From the NCBI GenBank assembly GCA_963644855.1, contig CAVIQL010000006.1, positions 1 to 64,000 of the forward strand: DNA of 64,000 bases, written 5' to 3'. The translations under genes and the position numbers were made by a program. The notes under the pieces are model-generated. The model saw only the letters and a program-made list of their open reading frames with translations, was not told where the DNA came from and searched no databases. Position 1 is the first letter of the stretch, and each line of letters opens with the position of its first letter. This document shows, in pieces, positions 36,060 through 44,727 of this stretch. This stretch comes from UBA6398 sp963644855. GTDB taxonomy: Bacteria > Bacteroidota > Bacteroidia > Bacteroidales > Bacteroidaceae.

Positions 36060-36758
36060 ATGAAAAAAGCGGTTATCCTGCTCGCTTTCGCGCTGCTCGG
36101 CTTTAATTTTGCCGGGGCGCAGGACGATGTGGACTATCGCTATGAAATAGGTGCGGCATTAGGCGGCAGTTTCTATCGCGGACAACTCAACCATAAATTC
36201 TTCGGGCAACTCGGAGTGGCAGGAGGCGCATTGGCGCGATGGAATATAAATCCTTATATGGCAGTAAAGGCTATGCTCGACTACGCATCAGTAAAAGGTT
36301 CTACCAGTAACGTGAGTGATTTCTATCCCGAAGACCCTTCAAACCAACAGGCTTCGACAGAGAGAAAAAACTACAAACTCAGCGATGGCGTTGTGGATTT
36401 CAGCGCAACCTATGAGTACAACTTTTGGCCGTTTGGACTGCACCACGGCTATCAGGGACGGCAAAGAATTACACCATTCCTGCAACTTGGAATAGGAGCG
36501 TGCTACGGAATGGCAGGCAAAGCGTTCACGTTTCAAATACCAATAGGAGTGGGCGTGAAATATAAGCTCAAGCCACGAATAAACCTCGGTTTTGATTGGC
36601 TGTATCACTTTTCGCTTAGCGACAAACTTGATGGCTTTGAAAATCCCTACGGCATAAAATCTACGGGATTTCAGAACAAAGACAGCTACTGCACTGCCGT
36701 GTTCTACATAAGCTACGATTTCTCGCCCAAATGCCCACAGTGTAATAAAAACGACTGA
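36060..36758 (+). CDS. DUF6089-type outer-membrane beta-barrel protein
   Basis: 232 residues with signal peptide (VILLAFALLGFNFAGAQ). The rest alternates as in an eight-stranded barrel: RYEIGAALGGSFYRGQLN, VAGGALARWNINPYMAVKAMLDY, ITPFLQLGIGACYG, IPIGVGVKYKLKPRINLGFDW, AVFYISYDF. The short C-terminal CPQCNKND tail is notable. Placement between DUF6242 and uppS is conserved from memory in Bacteroides. A general envelope role is likely, but no specific function can be given. Confidence 0.8.
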   Translation: MKKAVILLAFALLGFNFAGAQDDVDYRYEIGAALGGSFYRGQLNHKFFGQLGVAGGALARWNINPYMAVKAMLDYASVKGSTSNVSDFYPEDPSNQQASTERKNYKLSDGVVDFSATYEYNFWPFGLHHGYQGRQRITPFLQLGIGACYGMAGKAFTFQIPIGVGVKYKLKPRINLGFDWLYHFSLSDKLDGFENPYGIKSTGFQNKDSYCTAVFYISYDFSPKCPQCNKND

Positions 36759-36794
36759 CAGTCTTAAAACGATATACAATATATATAATAAGAT

Positions 36795-37556
36795 ATGAGT
36801 GCTCCGCAACTTGACATGCAACGTATTCCCCGCCATATAGCAATTATTATGGACGGCAACGGACGCTGGGCTGTGAAACGCGGTTTGCCGCGCACCGCCG
36901 GGCATAAGGAAGGCGTGGAAACAGTGAAGCGCATAACCGAAGAGGCTGTGAGATTGGGCGTGGACTACCTTACGCTCTATACATTCTCGACTGAAAACTG
37001 GAATCGACCCTCAGACGAAGTGGCAGCTCTGATGTCGCTCGTATTAACTTCGTTGCAAGAAGAACTATTTATGCGCAACAACGTAAGGTTTCGAGTTATC
37101 GGCGATACAAGAAAGCTTCCCGGAGAAGTGCAAAAGAAACTCGCGCAATGCGAACGCGACACCATAGGAAATACAAAGATGACACTCGTCGTGGCATTGA
37201 GTTATTCTGCAAGATGGGAGATTACCACCGCCGCAAGAAACATTGCCGCCGATGTGGAACACGGTATCGTGAAGCCCACACAGATTGACGAGGAAATGTT
37301 TGCCAAATATCTTTCCACTACATTCATGCCCGATCCGGAACTTCTCATACGTACCGGCGGCGAATTGCGGTTGAGCAATTATTTGCTTTGGCAGTGTGCG
37401 TATTCCGAACTGTATTTTTGCGATACTTATTGGCCCGATTTTGGCGAAGAGGATTTGCAGCGCGCCATAGCCGACTATCAACACCGACAAAGACGCTTCG
37501 GAAAAACCGGAGAGCAGATGCAGAAGGAAAACCAATCAATGGAAACCGAAAAATAA
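36795..37556 (+). CDS. uppS: Isoprenyl transferase (undecaprenyl diphosphate synthase)
   Basis: 253 residues with the full cis-prenyltransferase signature: HIAIIMDGNGRWAVKRGLPR with the catalytic Asp, GHKEGVETV, YTFSTENWNRP and the C-terminal DPELLIRTGGELRLSNYLLW. It makes the C55 carrier lipid diphosphate for peptidoglycan and surface polysaccharide synthesis. It is the usual immediate upstream neighbour of bamA in Bacteroidales. Confidence 0.96.
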   Translation: MSAPQLDMQRIPRHIAIIMDGNGRWAVKRGLPRTAGHKEGVETVKRITEEAVRLGVDYLTLYTFSTENWNRPSDEVAALMSLVLTSLQEELFMRNNVRFRVIGDTRKLPGEVQKKLAQCERDTIGNTKMTLVVALSYSARWEITTAARNIAADVEHGIVKPTQIDEEMFAKYLSTTFMPDPELLIRTGGELRLSNYLLWQCAYSELYFCDTYWPDFGEEDLQRAIADYQHRQRRFGKTGEQMQKENQSMETEK

Positions 37557-37610
37557 CTAAAAGTGCCTGCGCAATATGGCAACATCAATCGCCGGCAACC
37601 ACTACAATAA

Positions 37611-40235
37611 ATGATGAAACAGACAATTAGAATAGCTTTGCTGACAGTCGCCGCTTTTGCAGCGGTAACCATATGCCGTGCGTCCCTTTTGGGCGACAGC
37701 GTAATCGTAAAGCCCGATATAGTTTACTCTACAAAACAACAGAGCTACCTTTTGGGCGGTTTTGTAGTTGATGGCGTAACAAACTATGACCAGGATTTAC
37801 TGCGTAATATTGCTGAGCTCACGGTGGGGCAGGCTATCACTGTTCCGGGAGCAGATATCACCAATGTATTGCAGCGTTACTGGAAACAGAAAATCTTTAG
37901 CGATGTGTCGATATCGGCCGATAGCATAGTAGGAAACAAGATATTCCTGCACATAACGCTCACGGCACGCCCGAAAATCTCTACTATAAATTACCACGGC
38001 GTTAAGAAATCGCAGAGAGAAGACCTTGAACAAAGATTGGGGCTTAAGGCAGGCAGTCAAATCTCTCCCGACATAATAGATCGCGCTAAAATAATAATCA
38101 AACGCTATTTCGAGGAAAAAGGATACCAAAACGCCAAAGTGGAAATCGTTCAGCAGGACGATGTGTCGGCTGCCAATCAAGCGATAATTGATATAAATAT
38201 CGACAGAAACGAAAAGATTAAGGTGAAACACATATATTTCACCGGCGTAGAGCATGGAAGTGTAAAGAAACTCAAGAAGGCGATGAAGAAAACCCACGAG
38301 GTTAATAAACTCGCAACGATGTTTCGTGCCAAAAAGTTCCTTCCCGAAGAATATAAGAAAGACAAAGGTTTTGTAATAGACAAATACAACGAATGGGGCT
38401 ATCGTGATGCAATAATAACGAGCGACAGCGTGGCGCCGTTTGACGAAAAACATGTGGACATTTATATCAATCTCGAAGAAGGGCAGAAGTATTATCTGAG
38501 AAACGTAAACTGGGTGGGTAACACCGTGTACAGTTCAGAATCTCTCGCCCGGGCTTTGAAAATGAAGAGTGGCGACGTGTACAACCAGACTCTTTTGAAA
38601 AAACGTATCAGTGAAGATGAAGACGCAATAGGTAACCAGTATTACAACAATGGTTATGTGTTCTACAATCTCAATCCTGTAGAGACTAATATTGATGGTG
38701 ATTCGATTGATCTTGAGATGAGAATTTACGAAGGGCAGCCTGCGACGCTCAATCACGTAAGAATTTCGGGAAATAAACGTGTCTACGAAAATGTGGTGCG
38801 TCGCGAACTTCGTACAAAACCAGGTGATCTTTTCAGCAAAGAGGCTGTGATGCGTTCGTTACGAGACCTTGCTTCATTAAATTTCTTTGACCCTGAAAAA
38901 ATAGAACCGGATATTAAACCTGACCAGGAGAACGGAACGGTAGATATTAATTATAGTCTTGTTCCTAAGCCAAGCGACCAAGTGCAAATCTCTTTTGGTT
39001 GGGGACCGACGGGTATTGTTGGAACTGTGGGCTTGAAGTTTACGAATTTCTCGATGCAGAACCTTTTTAATAGCAAGAACCGCCGTGCTCTTTTCCCGCA
39101 GGGTGATGGTCAGCAGTTGTCTCTTTCGGCTCAAACCAATGGTACGTATTATCAAAACTATTCGTTGAATTTCCTTGACCCTTGGTTTGGTGGGAAACGT
39201 CCTAATTCTCTTTCTCTTTCGGCGTTTTTCTCTAAACAGACCGACGTGAATAGCAATTACTACAACAGCTCGTATTGGAACAACTATCAGAGTTATCTTT
39301 ATGGCTACGGCACATCGGGCGGATATTACAACAACTACAATTATTACGACCCCGACAAATATGTAAAGATATATGGTGTTTCGCTTGGCTGGGGTAAACG
39401 TTTGCGTTGGCCCGACGACTATTTTTCGCTCATGGCTGAGGCTACGTTCCAAAGATACGACTTGAAATCGTGGCAATACTTTATTATCACCGACGGTAAC
39501 TGCAACAATTTCAACATAAGCCTTACTCTTTCGCGAAACTCTACCGACAATCCTATCTTCCCGCGCAAGGGTTCCGACTTTATGCTTGCTGTTTCTGCCA
39601 CTCCGCCTTATTCGTTGTGGGACGGCAAGGATTACAAAACGCTTGCCCGCGATTATCGTGCTTCGTCGTACAATCGTGAGATGCAGGAGAAGTATCGTTG
39701 GGTGGAATATCACAAATGGAAATTCAAACTCCGCACATATACTGCGCTCACAGGCAAAAACAAATGTCCGGTGTTTATGACTCGCACAGAATTTGGTATA
39801 CTTGGTCATTACAACAAGTATAAGAAATCGCCGTTCGAGACATTCTATATGGGCGGCGACGGTATGTCGGGCTATTCTTCGGGATATGCCACCGAGACTA
39901 TCGGACTTCGCGGTTACGAAAACGGTTGCCTCACGCCTTATGGTGCAGAAGGTTATGCCTACAGCCGTCTCTCTGTAGAATTGCGCTATCCTTTGATGCT
40001 CAAAGGGCAGACAAATATCTATGCTCTTGCTTTTGCCGAGGGCGGTAATGCTTGGAACGATGTCAAGAAGTTCAATCCTTTTGATATGAAACGTTCTGCT
40101 GGTGCCGGCGTGCGTATCTATTTGCCTATGGTGGGACTTATGGGTCTTGACTGGGCGTATGGTTTCGACAAAGTGTTCAGCTCGAGCAAAAACGGTGGCT
40201 CGCATATCCACTTTATTATCGGACAGGAATTCTAA
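37611..40235 (+). CDS. bamA: BamA outer-membrane protein assembly factor
   Basis: 874 residues: signal segment (about 1-26), several POTRA repeats across about 45-450 (for example YYLRNVNWVGNTVYSSESLARAL and ATLNHVRISGNKRVYENVV), then an Omp85 barrel (about 460-874) ending GSHIHFIIGQEF with the C-terminal Phe expected for barrel recognition. The tract YNSSYWNNYQSYLYGYGTSGGYYNNYNYY within the barrel is an unusually Tyr/Asn-rich loop, described here by its composition only. BamA folds and inserts outer-membrane barrels. OmpH/Skp chaperones follow in the same operon. Confidence 0.95.
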   Translation: MMKQTIRIALLTVAAFAAVTICRASLLGDSVIVKPDIVYSTKQQSYLLGGFVVDGVTNYDQDLLRNIAELTVGQAITVPGADITNVLQRYWKQKIFSDVSISADSIVGNKIFLHITLTARPKISTINYHGVKKSQREDLEQRLGLKAGSQISPDIIDRAKIIIKRYFEEKGYQNAKVEIVQQDDVSAANQAIIDINIDRNEKIKVKHIYFTGVEHGSVKKLKKAMKKTHEVNKLATMFRAKKFLPEEYKKDKGFVIDKYNEWGYRDAIITSDSVAPFDEKHVDIYINLEEGQKYYLRNVNWVGNTVYSSESLARALKMKSGDVYNQTLLKKRISEDEDAIGNQYYNNGYVFYNLNPVETNIDGDSIDLEMRIYEGQPATLNHVRISGNKRVYENVVRRELRTKPGDLFSKEAVMRSLRDLASLNFFDPEKIEPDIKPDQENGTVDINYSLVPKPSDQVQISFGWGPTGIVGTVGLKFTNFSMQNLFNSKNRRALFPQGDGQQLSLSAQTNGTYYQNYSLNFLDPWFGGKRPNSLSLSAFFSKQTDVNSNYYNSSYWNNYQSYLYGYGTSGGYYNNYNYYDPDKYVKIYGVSLGWGKRLRWPDDYFSLMAEATFQRYDLKSWQYFIITDGNCNNFNISLTLSRNSTDNPIFPRKGSDFMLAVSATPPYSLWDGKDYKTLARDYRASSYNREMQEKYRWVEYHKWKFKLRTYTALTGKNKCPVFMTRTEFGILGHYNKYKKSPFETFYMGGDGMSGYSSGYATETIGLRGYENGCLTPYGAEGYAYSRLSVELRYPLMLKGQTNIYALAFAEGGNAWNDVKKFNPFDMKRSAGAGVRIYLPMVGLMGLDWAYGFDKVFSSSKNGGSHIHFIIGQEF

Positions 40236-40327
40236 GGACAGACAGTGTTGCGAGCTGGGGGCTTGAAAACGAAATACAGTCTAAATCTCAAAAATCAGAA
40301 ATACATTATCACAAAACCAATACAGAT

Positions 40328-40852
40328 ATGAAAACATTACGTAGCTTCATTATCGCGCTGGCGGCAACGCTTGGTTGCTTTGCTTCGGCGCAAGCACAGA
40401 AGTATGCTCTTGTGGATATGGAGTACATACTCAAAAATATCCCCGCCTATGAGCGTGCTAACGAACAATTGAACCAACAGTCGAAAAAGTGGCAGGCTGA
40501 AGTAGAGGCTGTGCAGAATCAGGCGCAGACTCTATACAAAAACTATCAGAACGAGGCTGTATTTCTCTCGGCCGACCAAAAGAAACAACGCGAACAGGCT
40601 ATCGTGGACAAGGAAAAGGAGGCTGCCGAACTGAAACGTAAATATTTCGCTCCCGAAGGCGAACTTTTCAAAAAACGCGAGAGTCTTGTGCAACCTATAC
40701 AAGACGAAGTTTACAACGCTATCAAAGAGATTGCGCAGAACAAAGGCTTCCAACTCATTCTCGACCGGGCTTCGGATGCAGGTATAATCTTTGCGTCGCC
40801 CAAAATCGATATTTCAAACGAAGTACTCTCAAAATTAGGCTATTCCAATTAA
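40328..40852 (+). CDS. OmpH/Skp-family periplasmic chaperone, first copy
   Basis: 174 residues with signal peptide (AATLGCFASAQAQ). The mature start KYALVDMEYILKNIPAYERA and the long coiled-coil region (about 45-125) are typical of OmpH/Skp, a trimeric jellyfish-shaped holdase that delivers unfolded outer-membrane proteins to BamA. The conserved C-terminal strand GFQLILDRASDAGIIFASPKID is present. It lies 92 bases after bamA. Confidence 0.93.
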   Translation: MKTLRSFIIALAATLGCFASAQAQKYALVDMEYILKNIPAYERANEQLNQQSKKWQAEVEAVQNQAQTLYKNYQNEAVFLSADQKKQREQAIVDKEKEAAELKRKYFAPEGELFKKRESLVQPIQDEVYNAIKEIAQNKGFQLILDRASDAGIIFASPKIDISNEVLSKLGYSN

Positions 40853-40911
40853 AAACATTAATTTTGCAAGCCGAGTAAATAAGATTTTAATAAGAAAACA
40901 AACATATAAAG

Positions 40912-41409
40912 ATGAAAAAGGTAATCCTTACGGCTCTCTTGGTTTTACCGTTGAGCCTTTTCGCACAGAAGTTCGGTCATTTCGACTCTTCGGAAATTGT
41001 GAAAGCTATGCCCGAGTATGCAAAGTCGCAGACTGAAATCCAAAACCTGTCAAAACAGTTTGAAGATGAAATCAAACGTATGCAGGACGAACTCACAAAG
41101 AAAAGTCAAGAATACGACCGTCAGCATGATTCTCTTCCCGACAACGTGAAGAAACGTCGCGAAGAAGAACTTCAAACACTCTATCAGCGCATTCAGCAAA
41201 CTTCGTCCGACGATCGCGACTCTTTGCAGTCGGCTTCGGCTATCAAGATGCGCGATATCACCCAGAAAATCGTGAACGCTGTAAAAGCAGTGGGCGATGA
41301 AGGCAAATATGTGTACATCATGGACACAACGGGTGGCATTCCCTACATCAGCAATACGCTCAGCGAAGATGTAACAAAGAAAATCCGCGAAAAACTCGGC
41401 TTGAAATAA
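40912..41409 (+). CDS. OmpH/Skp-family periplasmic chaperone, second copy
   Basis: 165 residues, signal peptide MKKVILTALLVLPLSLFAQ, then KFGHFDSSEIVKAMPEYAKS and a coiled coil (about 40-110), ending GIPYISNTLSEDVTKKIREKLG. Same fold and role as the preceding gene; tandem ompH paralogues after bamA are usual in Bacteroidales. A terminator at 41431 marks the end of the operon in this genome. Confidence 0.93.
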   Translation: MKKVILTALLVLPLSLFAQKFGHFDSSEIVKAMPEYAKSQTEIQNLSKQFEDEIKRMQDELTKKSQEYDRQHDSLPDNVKKRREEELQTLYQRIQQTSSDDRDSLQSASAIKMRDITQKIVNAVKAVGDEGKYVYIMDTTGGIPYISNTLSEDVTKKIREKLGLK

Positions 41410-41430
41410 TCTTGCCGTCAAGCATAAATC

Positions 41431-41466
41431 AAAGGCGCGCCTTTAGTGGTGCGCCTTTAATTTTTT
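41431..41466 (+). terminator. Terminator after the second ompH
   Basis: AAAGGCGC and GCGCCTTT pair around a 12-base loop, followed by AATTTTTT. Confidence 0.88.
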
Positions 41467-41477
41467 ACCGCAAAAAC

Positions 41478-41581
41478 ATCAAGGCATATTGCAAAAACAA
41501 TGTCAGACCTTTTTTAAATAATGTCTGACATTGTTTAAATAATATCCGACATTATTTTTACGAAGTCTGATATAGTTTTTT
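41478..41581. repeat. R1 palindromic repeat, copy 8
   Basis: Three 21-bp units (GTCAGACC, GTCTGACATT, ATCCGACATT) joined by TTTAAATAAT linkers, with GCAAAAACAATGTC on the left and its complement-like ACATTATTTTTACG on the right. It forms the left border of the defence island, within the 430-base gap 41410-41839. Confidence 0.85.
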
Positions 41582-41618
41582 CAGGGGTTAATATCGGTTT
41601 TGCGAAGACAGACCTAAG

Positions 41619-41664
41619 TTGAATTTCAAGGCTTGGAATTTAAATTAGAAGGCTTGGAATTTTT
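41619..41664. repeat. R2-like repeat, copy 4
   Basis: Contains AAGGCTTGGAATTTAAATTAG followed by a second AGGCTTGGAATTT, related to the R2 copy near 13579. It follows, rather than precedes, the R1 copy here. 41665-41740 shows nothing else. Confidence 0.6.
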
Positions 41665-41740
41665 GGCATATAAGCAACCTTTGAAAAATCATAAACTATA
41701 AGCTGAAAAACAAGAGAACATATGTTTTTCAAAAGCAATA

Positions 41741-41773
41741 TTGGCTATAGTTGTTTAATAATGATTACTTTTG
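41741..41773 (+). promoter_or_regulatory. Putative promoter of the defence operon
   Basis: TACTTTTG at 41766-41773 fits TAnnTTTG; a TTGG at 41741 lies 22 bases upstream. The leader to the methyltransferase ATG is about 60 bases. Confidence 0.45.
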
Positions 41774-41839
41774 TAGATAAGATTGTTATGCCAGTACCGC
41801 ATGAACAATCAAGAGTAACGACAATATACTAACCAGGAA

Positions 41840-43197
41840 ATGACATTAAAATTCATAGACCTTTTTGCAGGACTCGGAGGATTTCATTTCGCACTCAAAG
41901 AATTAGGGTGTGAATGCGTCTTTGCCTCTGAAATCAAAGAGGACTTGCGAAAACTTTACGCGGTGAACTTTCCCGGTTGCAGAATAGAAGGAGATATCAC
42001 ACAAATATCCCCCAACGAAATACCCTCACACGACATACTTTGTGCAGGGTTCCCTTGTCAACCATTTAGCCAGGCCGGAAAACGGCAAGGGTTTGATGAC
42101 GAGCAAAATAGAGGCAATATATATATATATGTAAAATTCTTGCAAAACATCGCCCGCGATACGTTTTACTTGAAAACGTTCCCAATCTAAAAAGCCACGA
42201 CAAGGGAAGAACGTGGAACAAAATCTATCATTCGCTTAGCGACCCTATTGAAGAAGGAGGACTTAACTACGACGTAAAGAGTGAAATTCTTTCTCCCCAC
42301 CAATTCTGTATTCCACAACATCGCCGTCGTTTTTATATAGTATGCCAAAACCGTGATTTTGGAAACCTTGACAATTTCTGTTTTCCAACTCCGAGCCAAC
42401 GCCCGTGCGATATTACCAAAATCATAGACGATACCGACACCGACTATCTGCCTGTAAAATCCGCCACATGGCATCAACTCGAAGTTTGGCAGGAGTTCAT
42501 TAAATCTTGTACTGATAGAGGGAAAAACATACCCACGTTCCCGATTTGGGCAATGGAGTTTGGAGCAACCTATAACTATCGTGAAACAGCTCCCGCCTAT
42601 CAAGATTTAAACAGTTTGCGCTGCAAGAAAGGCAAATTCGGCTGCAAAATCATCGGAGATACCGTGGACGAGTGCCTGGAATGCCTTCCCGTATACGCAA
42701 AAACAGGAAAGAGTAGAACCTTTCCGCAGTGGAAGATAAAATACATCGAACAAAATCGTAATTTTTACGAGGAAAACAAAGACTGGCTCGACTTATGGAT
42801 TGAAAAAATACGGGACTTCGAAAATAGTCATCAGAAAATGGAATGGAATTGTGGGCACAACGTTGAGCCTACATTGTATGACAAAATAATACAATTCCGT
42901 GCTTCGGGAATAAGAATAAAGAATCCCACGTTTTCACCGGCTCTCAATTTGTGCGGAACTCAAATCCCGATATTCCCGTGGGTGGAATTACCAACCGAAA
43001 CCGTTGCCGAGGGTGCAAGCCCGCGCGGAAGATATATGACAAGGCGCGAAGCTGCAAAACTTCAAGGAATGATGAAACTGAAATTCGGCAACGAAAATTT
43101 TCAGTTCTCTGTTGCGCGTTCCTATGCGGCGCTCGGCAATGCCGTGAACGTTACCATTGTAAAACACATTGCAAAAAATCTCATTGCTTATGACTGA
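41840..43197 (+). pseudogene. C5-cytosine DNA methyltransferase, out of frame at an (AT)7 tract (possibly phase-off)
   Basis: From 41840 the frame encodes motif I (FIDLFAGLGGFHFAL) and motif IV with the catalytic Cys (GFPCQPFSQAGKRQGF), reaches the AT tract at 42117-42130 and stops at 42190 after 116 residues. In the frame one base back, the rest continues without interruption to 43197: motif VI (LLENVPNLKSHDKG), motif VIII (QHRRRFYIV), a target-recognition region, and motifs IX-X (RREAAKLQGM, ALGNAVNVTIVKHIAKNL). Six or nine AT units would join the two parts; nine gives the spacing closest to typical enzymes. The enzyme would methylate cytosine in an unknown site. It overlaps the ATPase gene by 8 bases. 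Either phase-variable and off, a recent mutation, or a sequencing error. Confidence 0.9.
42117..42130. repeat. (AT)7 dinucleotide tract inside the methyltransferase gene
   Basis: Seven uninterrupted AT units between GGCA and GTAAAATTC. The reading frame of the gene is closed at seven units and open at six or nine, since any multiple of three restores it. Confidence 0.95.
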
Positions 43198-44725
43198 AAA
43201 ACTAATATCCTCTGTTGATATTTCGATTGGCTCTAATATGTATGGCAGAATTCCCGATTTGCCGAACACTCCGTCGCATGTGCTCGCCGAGTTTATTGAC
43301 AATGCCATTCAGTCATACCGCGACAATAAATCGGAACTCATTGCTGTTGAGCCGAACTACCGTCTTAGGATTGACATAACGCTTGAATGGGACGCGATAA
43401 CCGACAAGCCTACGCGCATAATGGTTCGCGATAACGCCGGGGGCATAAATACGGATAACTATACCCATGCTTTCAAACTTGCTGTCGCACCGAAAAACAA
43501 CCAAGGTCTGAACGAGTTTGGAATGGGACTGAAAACAGCGGCATTATGGTTGGGCGAAGTGTGGAGCGTGAGGACTTCTGCGCTCGGCGAAGGGCTTTCA
43601 CGAACGATAAGGTTTGATCTCAACGAAGTTTTGGTCAAACATCGTGAAACCTTAAGTGTGATATCGGAAGAAGAATGTGCCGACGCGCATTATACAGAAA
43701 TTGTTATCGAAAAACCTACAAGGCAATTCCCGTCGAGAAAAAGCCTTGAAAAGATTTCGGGGGAACTGAGCAGTATTTACCGAAAGTTTCTTCGTGCCGA
43801 CGAGGTGGATATTTTTCTCAATGGCGAGAAACTTTGTTTTGAAGAGAGTGAGATACTCTGCGCGCCGTTCGTGCGCAATTCAGAAGGTGGCGATATCTAT
43901 TGGAAAAAGAACATAGATTTCAAATTCGGCAAGTATCGTGCTACGGGCTTTATAGCAATTCTCAAAAACATCGACAGCAACAAAAACGGCATAGTGCTTC
44001 TTCGCCGGGGGCGCGTGGTTTATGGAGCAGAATCCGACGGACGTTATTTTCCCAAACATCTGTGCGGGTCGGTAGGAACGTTCCGCTACAAAAGAATTTT
44101 CGGCGAACTGGAACTCGAAGGCTTTGATGTGTCGTTCAACAAAAACGATTTGCAGGACAAAGAGAACCTTGAAGCTCTGATGTTGTCGCTTCGGGACGAA
44201 ATTCATGCAAAGGAATTCGACATTTATAGCCAAGCCGAAGAATATCGCCTTGACATACACCAGAAAAGAGCAAATATTATTACTCGCGCCCACAACAAAA
44301 ATCAAGCGAAATTTGGCGAAACAAAAATCGATACGAGGGACGCGAAAAACGATACGGCATCTTGTGAAAATAATGTCGGACCTTTTTTAAATAATGTCAG
44401 ACATGAGAAATCCGTAAAAACATACGACGATTTTGATGAGAAATATATCATAAACGGTAAGGAATATTTGTTGCACGTAGACTTTATCGACGGGGGCAAC
44501 GACCTTGTTTGGCTCGACGTATCGGAGAAGGCGGAAAACAGAATTTCGTGTAAGATAAAGATGAACCATGTGTTTTTTGAATATTTCAAAAATCAAGACA
44601 AAGCTGTGGTTACGATTCTGAAAACCATGGCTCTCGCAAAATTCACCGCGAAAGAAGAGGGAAATGACACCACGGCGGAATTTTTTGAAAATTTCAACGA
44701 GTATATAAAACAAGCAAAAGTATAG
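43190..44725 (+). CDS. MORC/MutL-type GHKL ATPase of a restriction-modification-like system
   Basis: The ATG at 43190 overlaps the methyltransferase stop in ATGACTGA (8 bases) and gives 511 residues. GHKL (Bergerat) motifs are clear: N-box EFIDNAIQSYRDN (near 34), G1 VRDNAGGINTD (near 80), G2 NEFGMGLKTAALWLG (near 104). An S5-like transducer region follows (about 190-330, IVLLRRGRVVYGAESDGRYFP). The linker around residues 388-405 (ASCENNVGPFLNNVRHEK) is encoded by an inserted R1 repeat. The C-terminal part (about 405-511) is acidic and unassigned. ATPases of this class occur beside DNA methylases, Z1 proteins and PD-(D/E)XK nucleases in bacterial defence operons and are thought to clamp or remodel DNA. 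Confidence 0.9.
   Translation: MTEKLISSVDISIGSNMYGRIPDLPNTPSHVLAEFIDNAIQSYRDNKSELIAVEPNYRLRIDITLEWDAITDKPTRIMVRDNAGGINTDNYTHAFKLAVAPKNNQGLNEFGMGLKTAALWLGEVWSVRTSALGEGLSRTIRFDLNEVLVKHRETLSVISEEECADAHYTEIVIEKPTRQFPSRKSLEKISGELSSIYRKFLRADEVDIFLNGEKLCFEESEILCAPFVRNSEGGDIYWKKNIDFKFGKYRATGFIAILKNIDSNKNGIVLLRRGRVVYGAESDGRYFPKHLCGSVGTFRYKRIFGELELEGFDVSFNKNDLQDKENLEALMLSLRDEIHAKEFDIYSQAEEYRLDIHQKRANIITRAHNKNQAKFGETKIDTRDAKNDTASCENNVGPFLNNVRHEKSVKTYDDFDEKYIINGKEYLLHVDFIDGGNDLVWLDVSEKAENRISCKIKMNHVFFEYFKNQDKAVVTILKTMALAKFTAKEEGNDTTAEFFENFNEYIKQAKV
44351..44405. repeat. R1 repeat inside the ATPase coding sequence, copy 9
   Basis: ACGGCATCTTGTGAAAATA followed by two units (GTCGGACC, GTCAGACA) joined by TTTTTTAAATAAT, the same arrangement as the intergenic copy at 41495-41530. 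It keeps the reading frame and contributes about 18 residues to a linker between the ATPase/transducer region and the C-terminal part. Confidence 0.85.
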
Positions 44726-44727
44726 CA

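Noticed and set aside
38877..40211. 444-codon open frame antisense to bamA
   Set aside because: Shadow of the barrel coding sequence: basic, Arg/Ile/Val-rich translation without motifs, fully inside a certain gene.
42553..43197. Independent methyltransferase C-terminal gene starting at 42553
   Set aside because: The sequence before 42553 in the same frame already encodes motifs VI and VIII continuously from the AT tract, so this is the second part of one broken gene.
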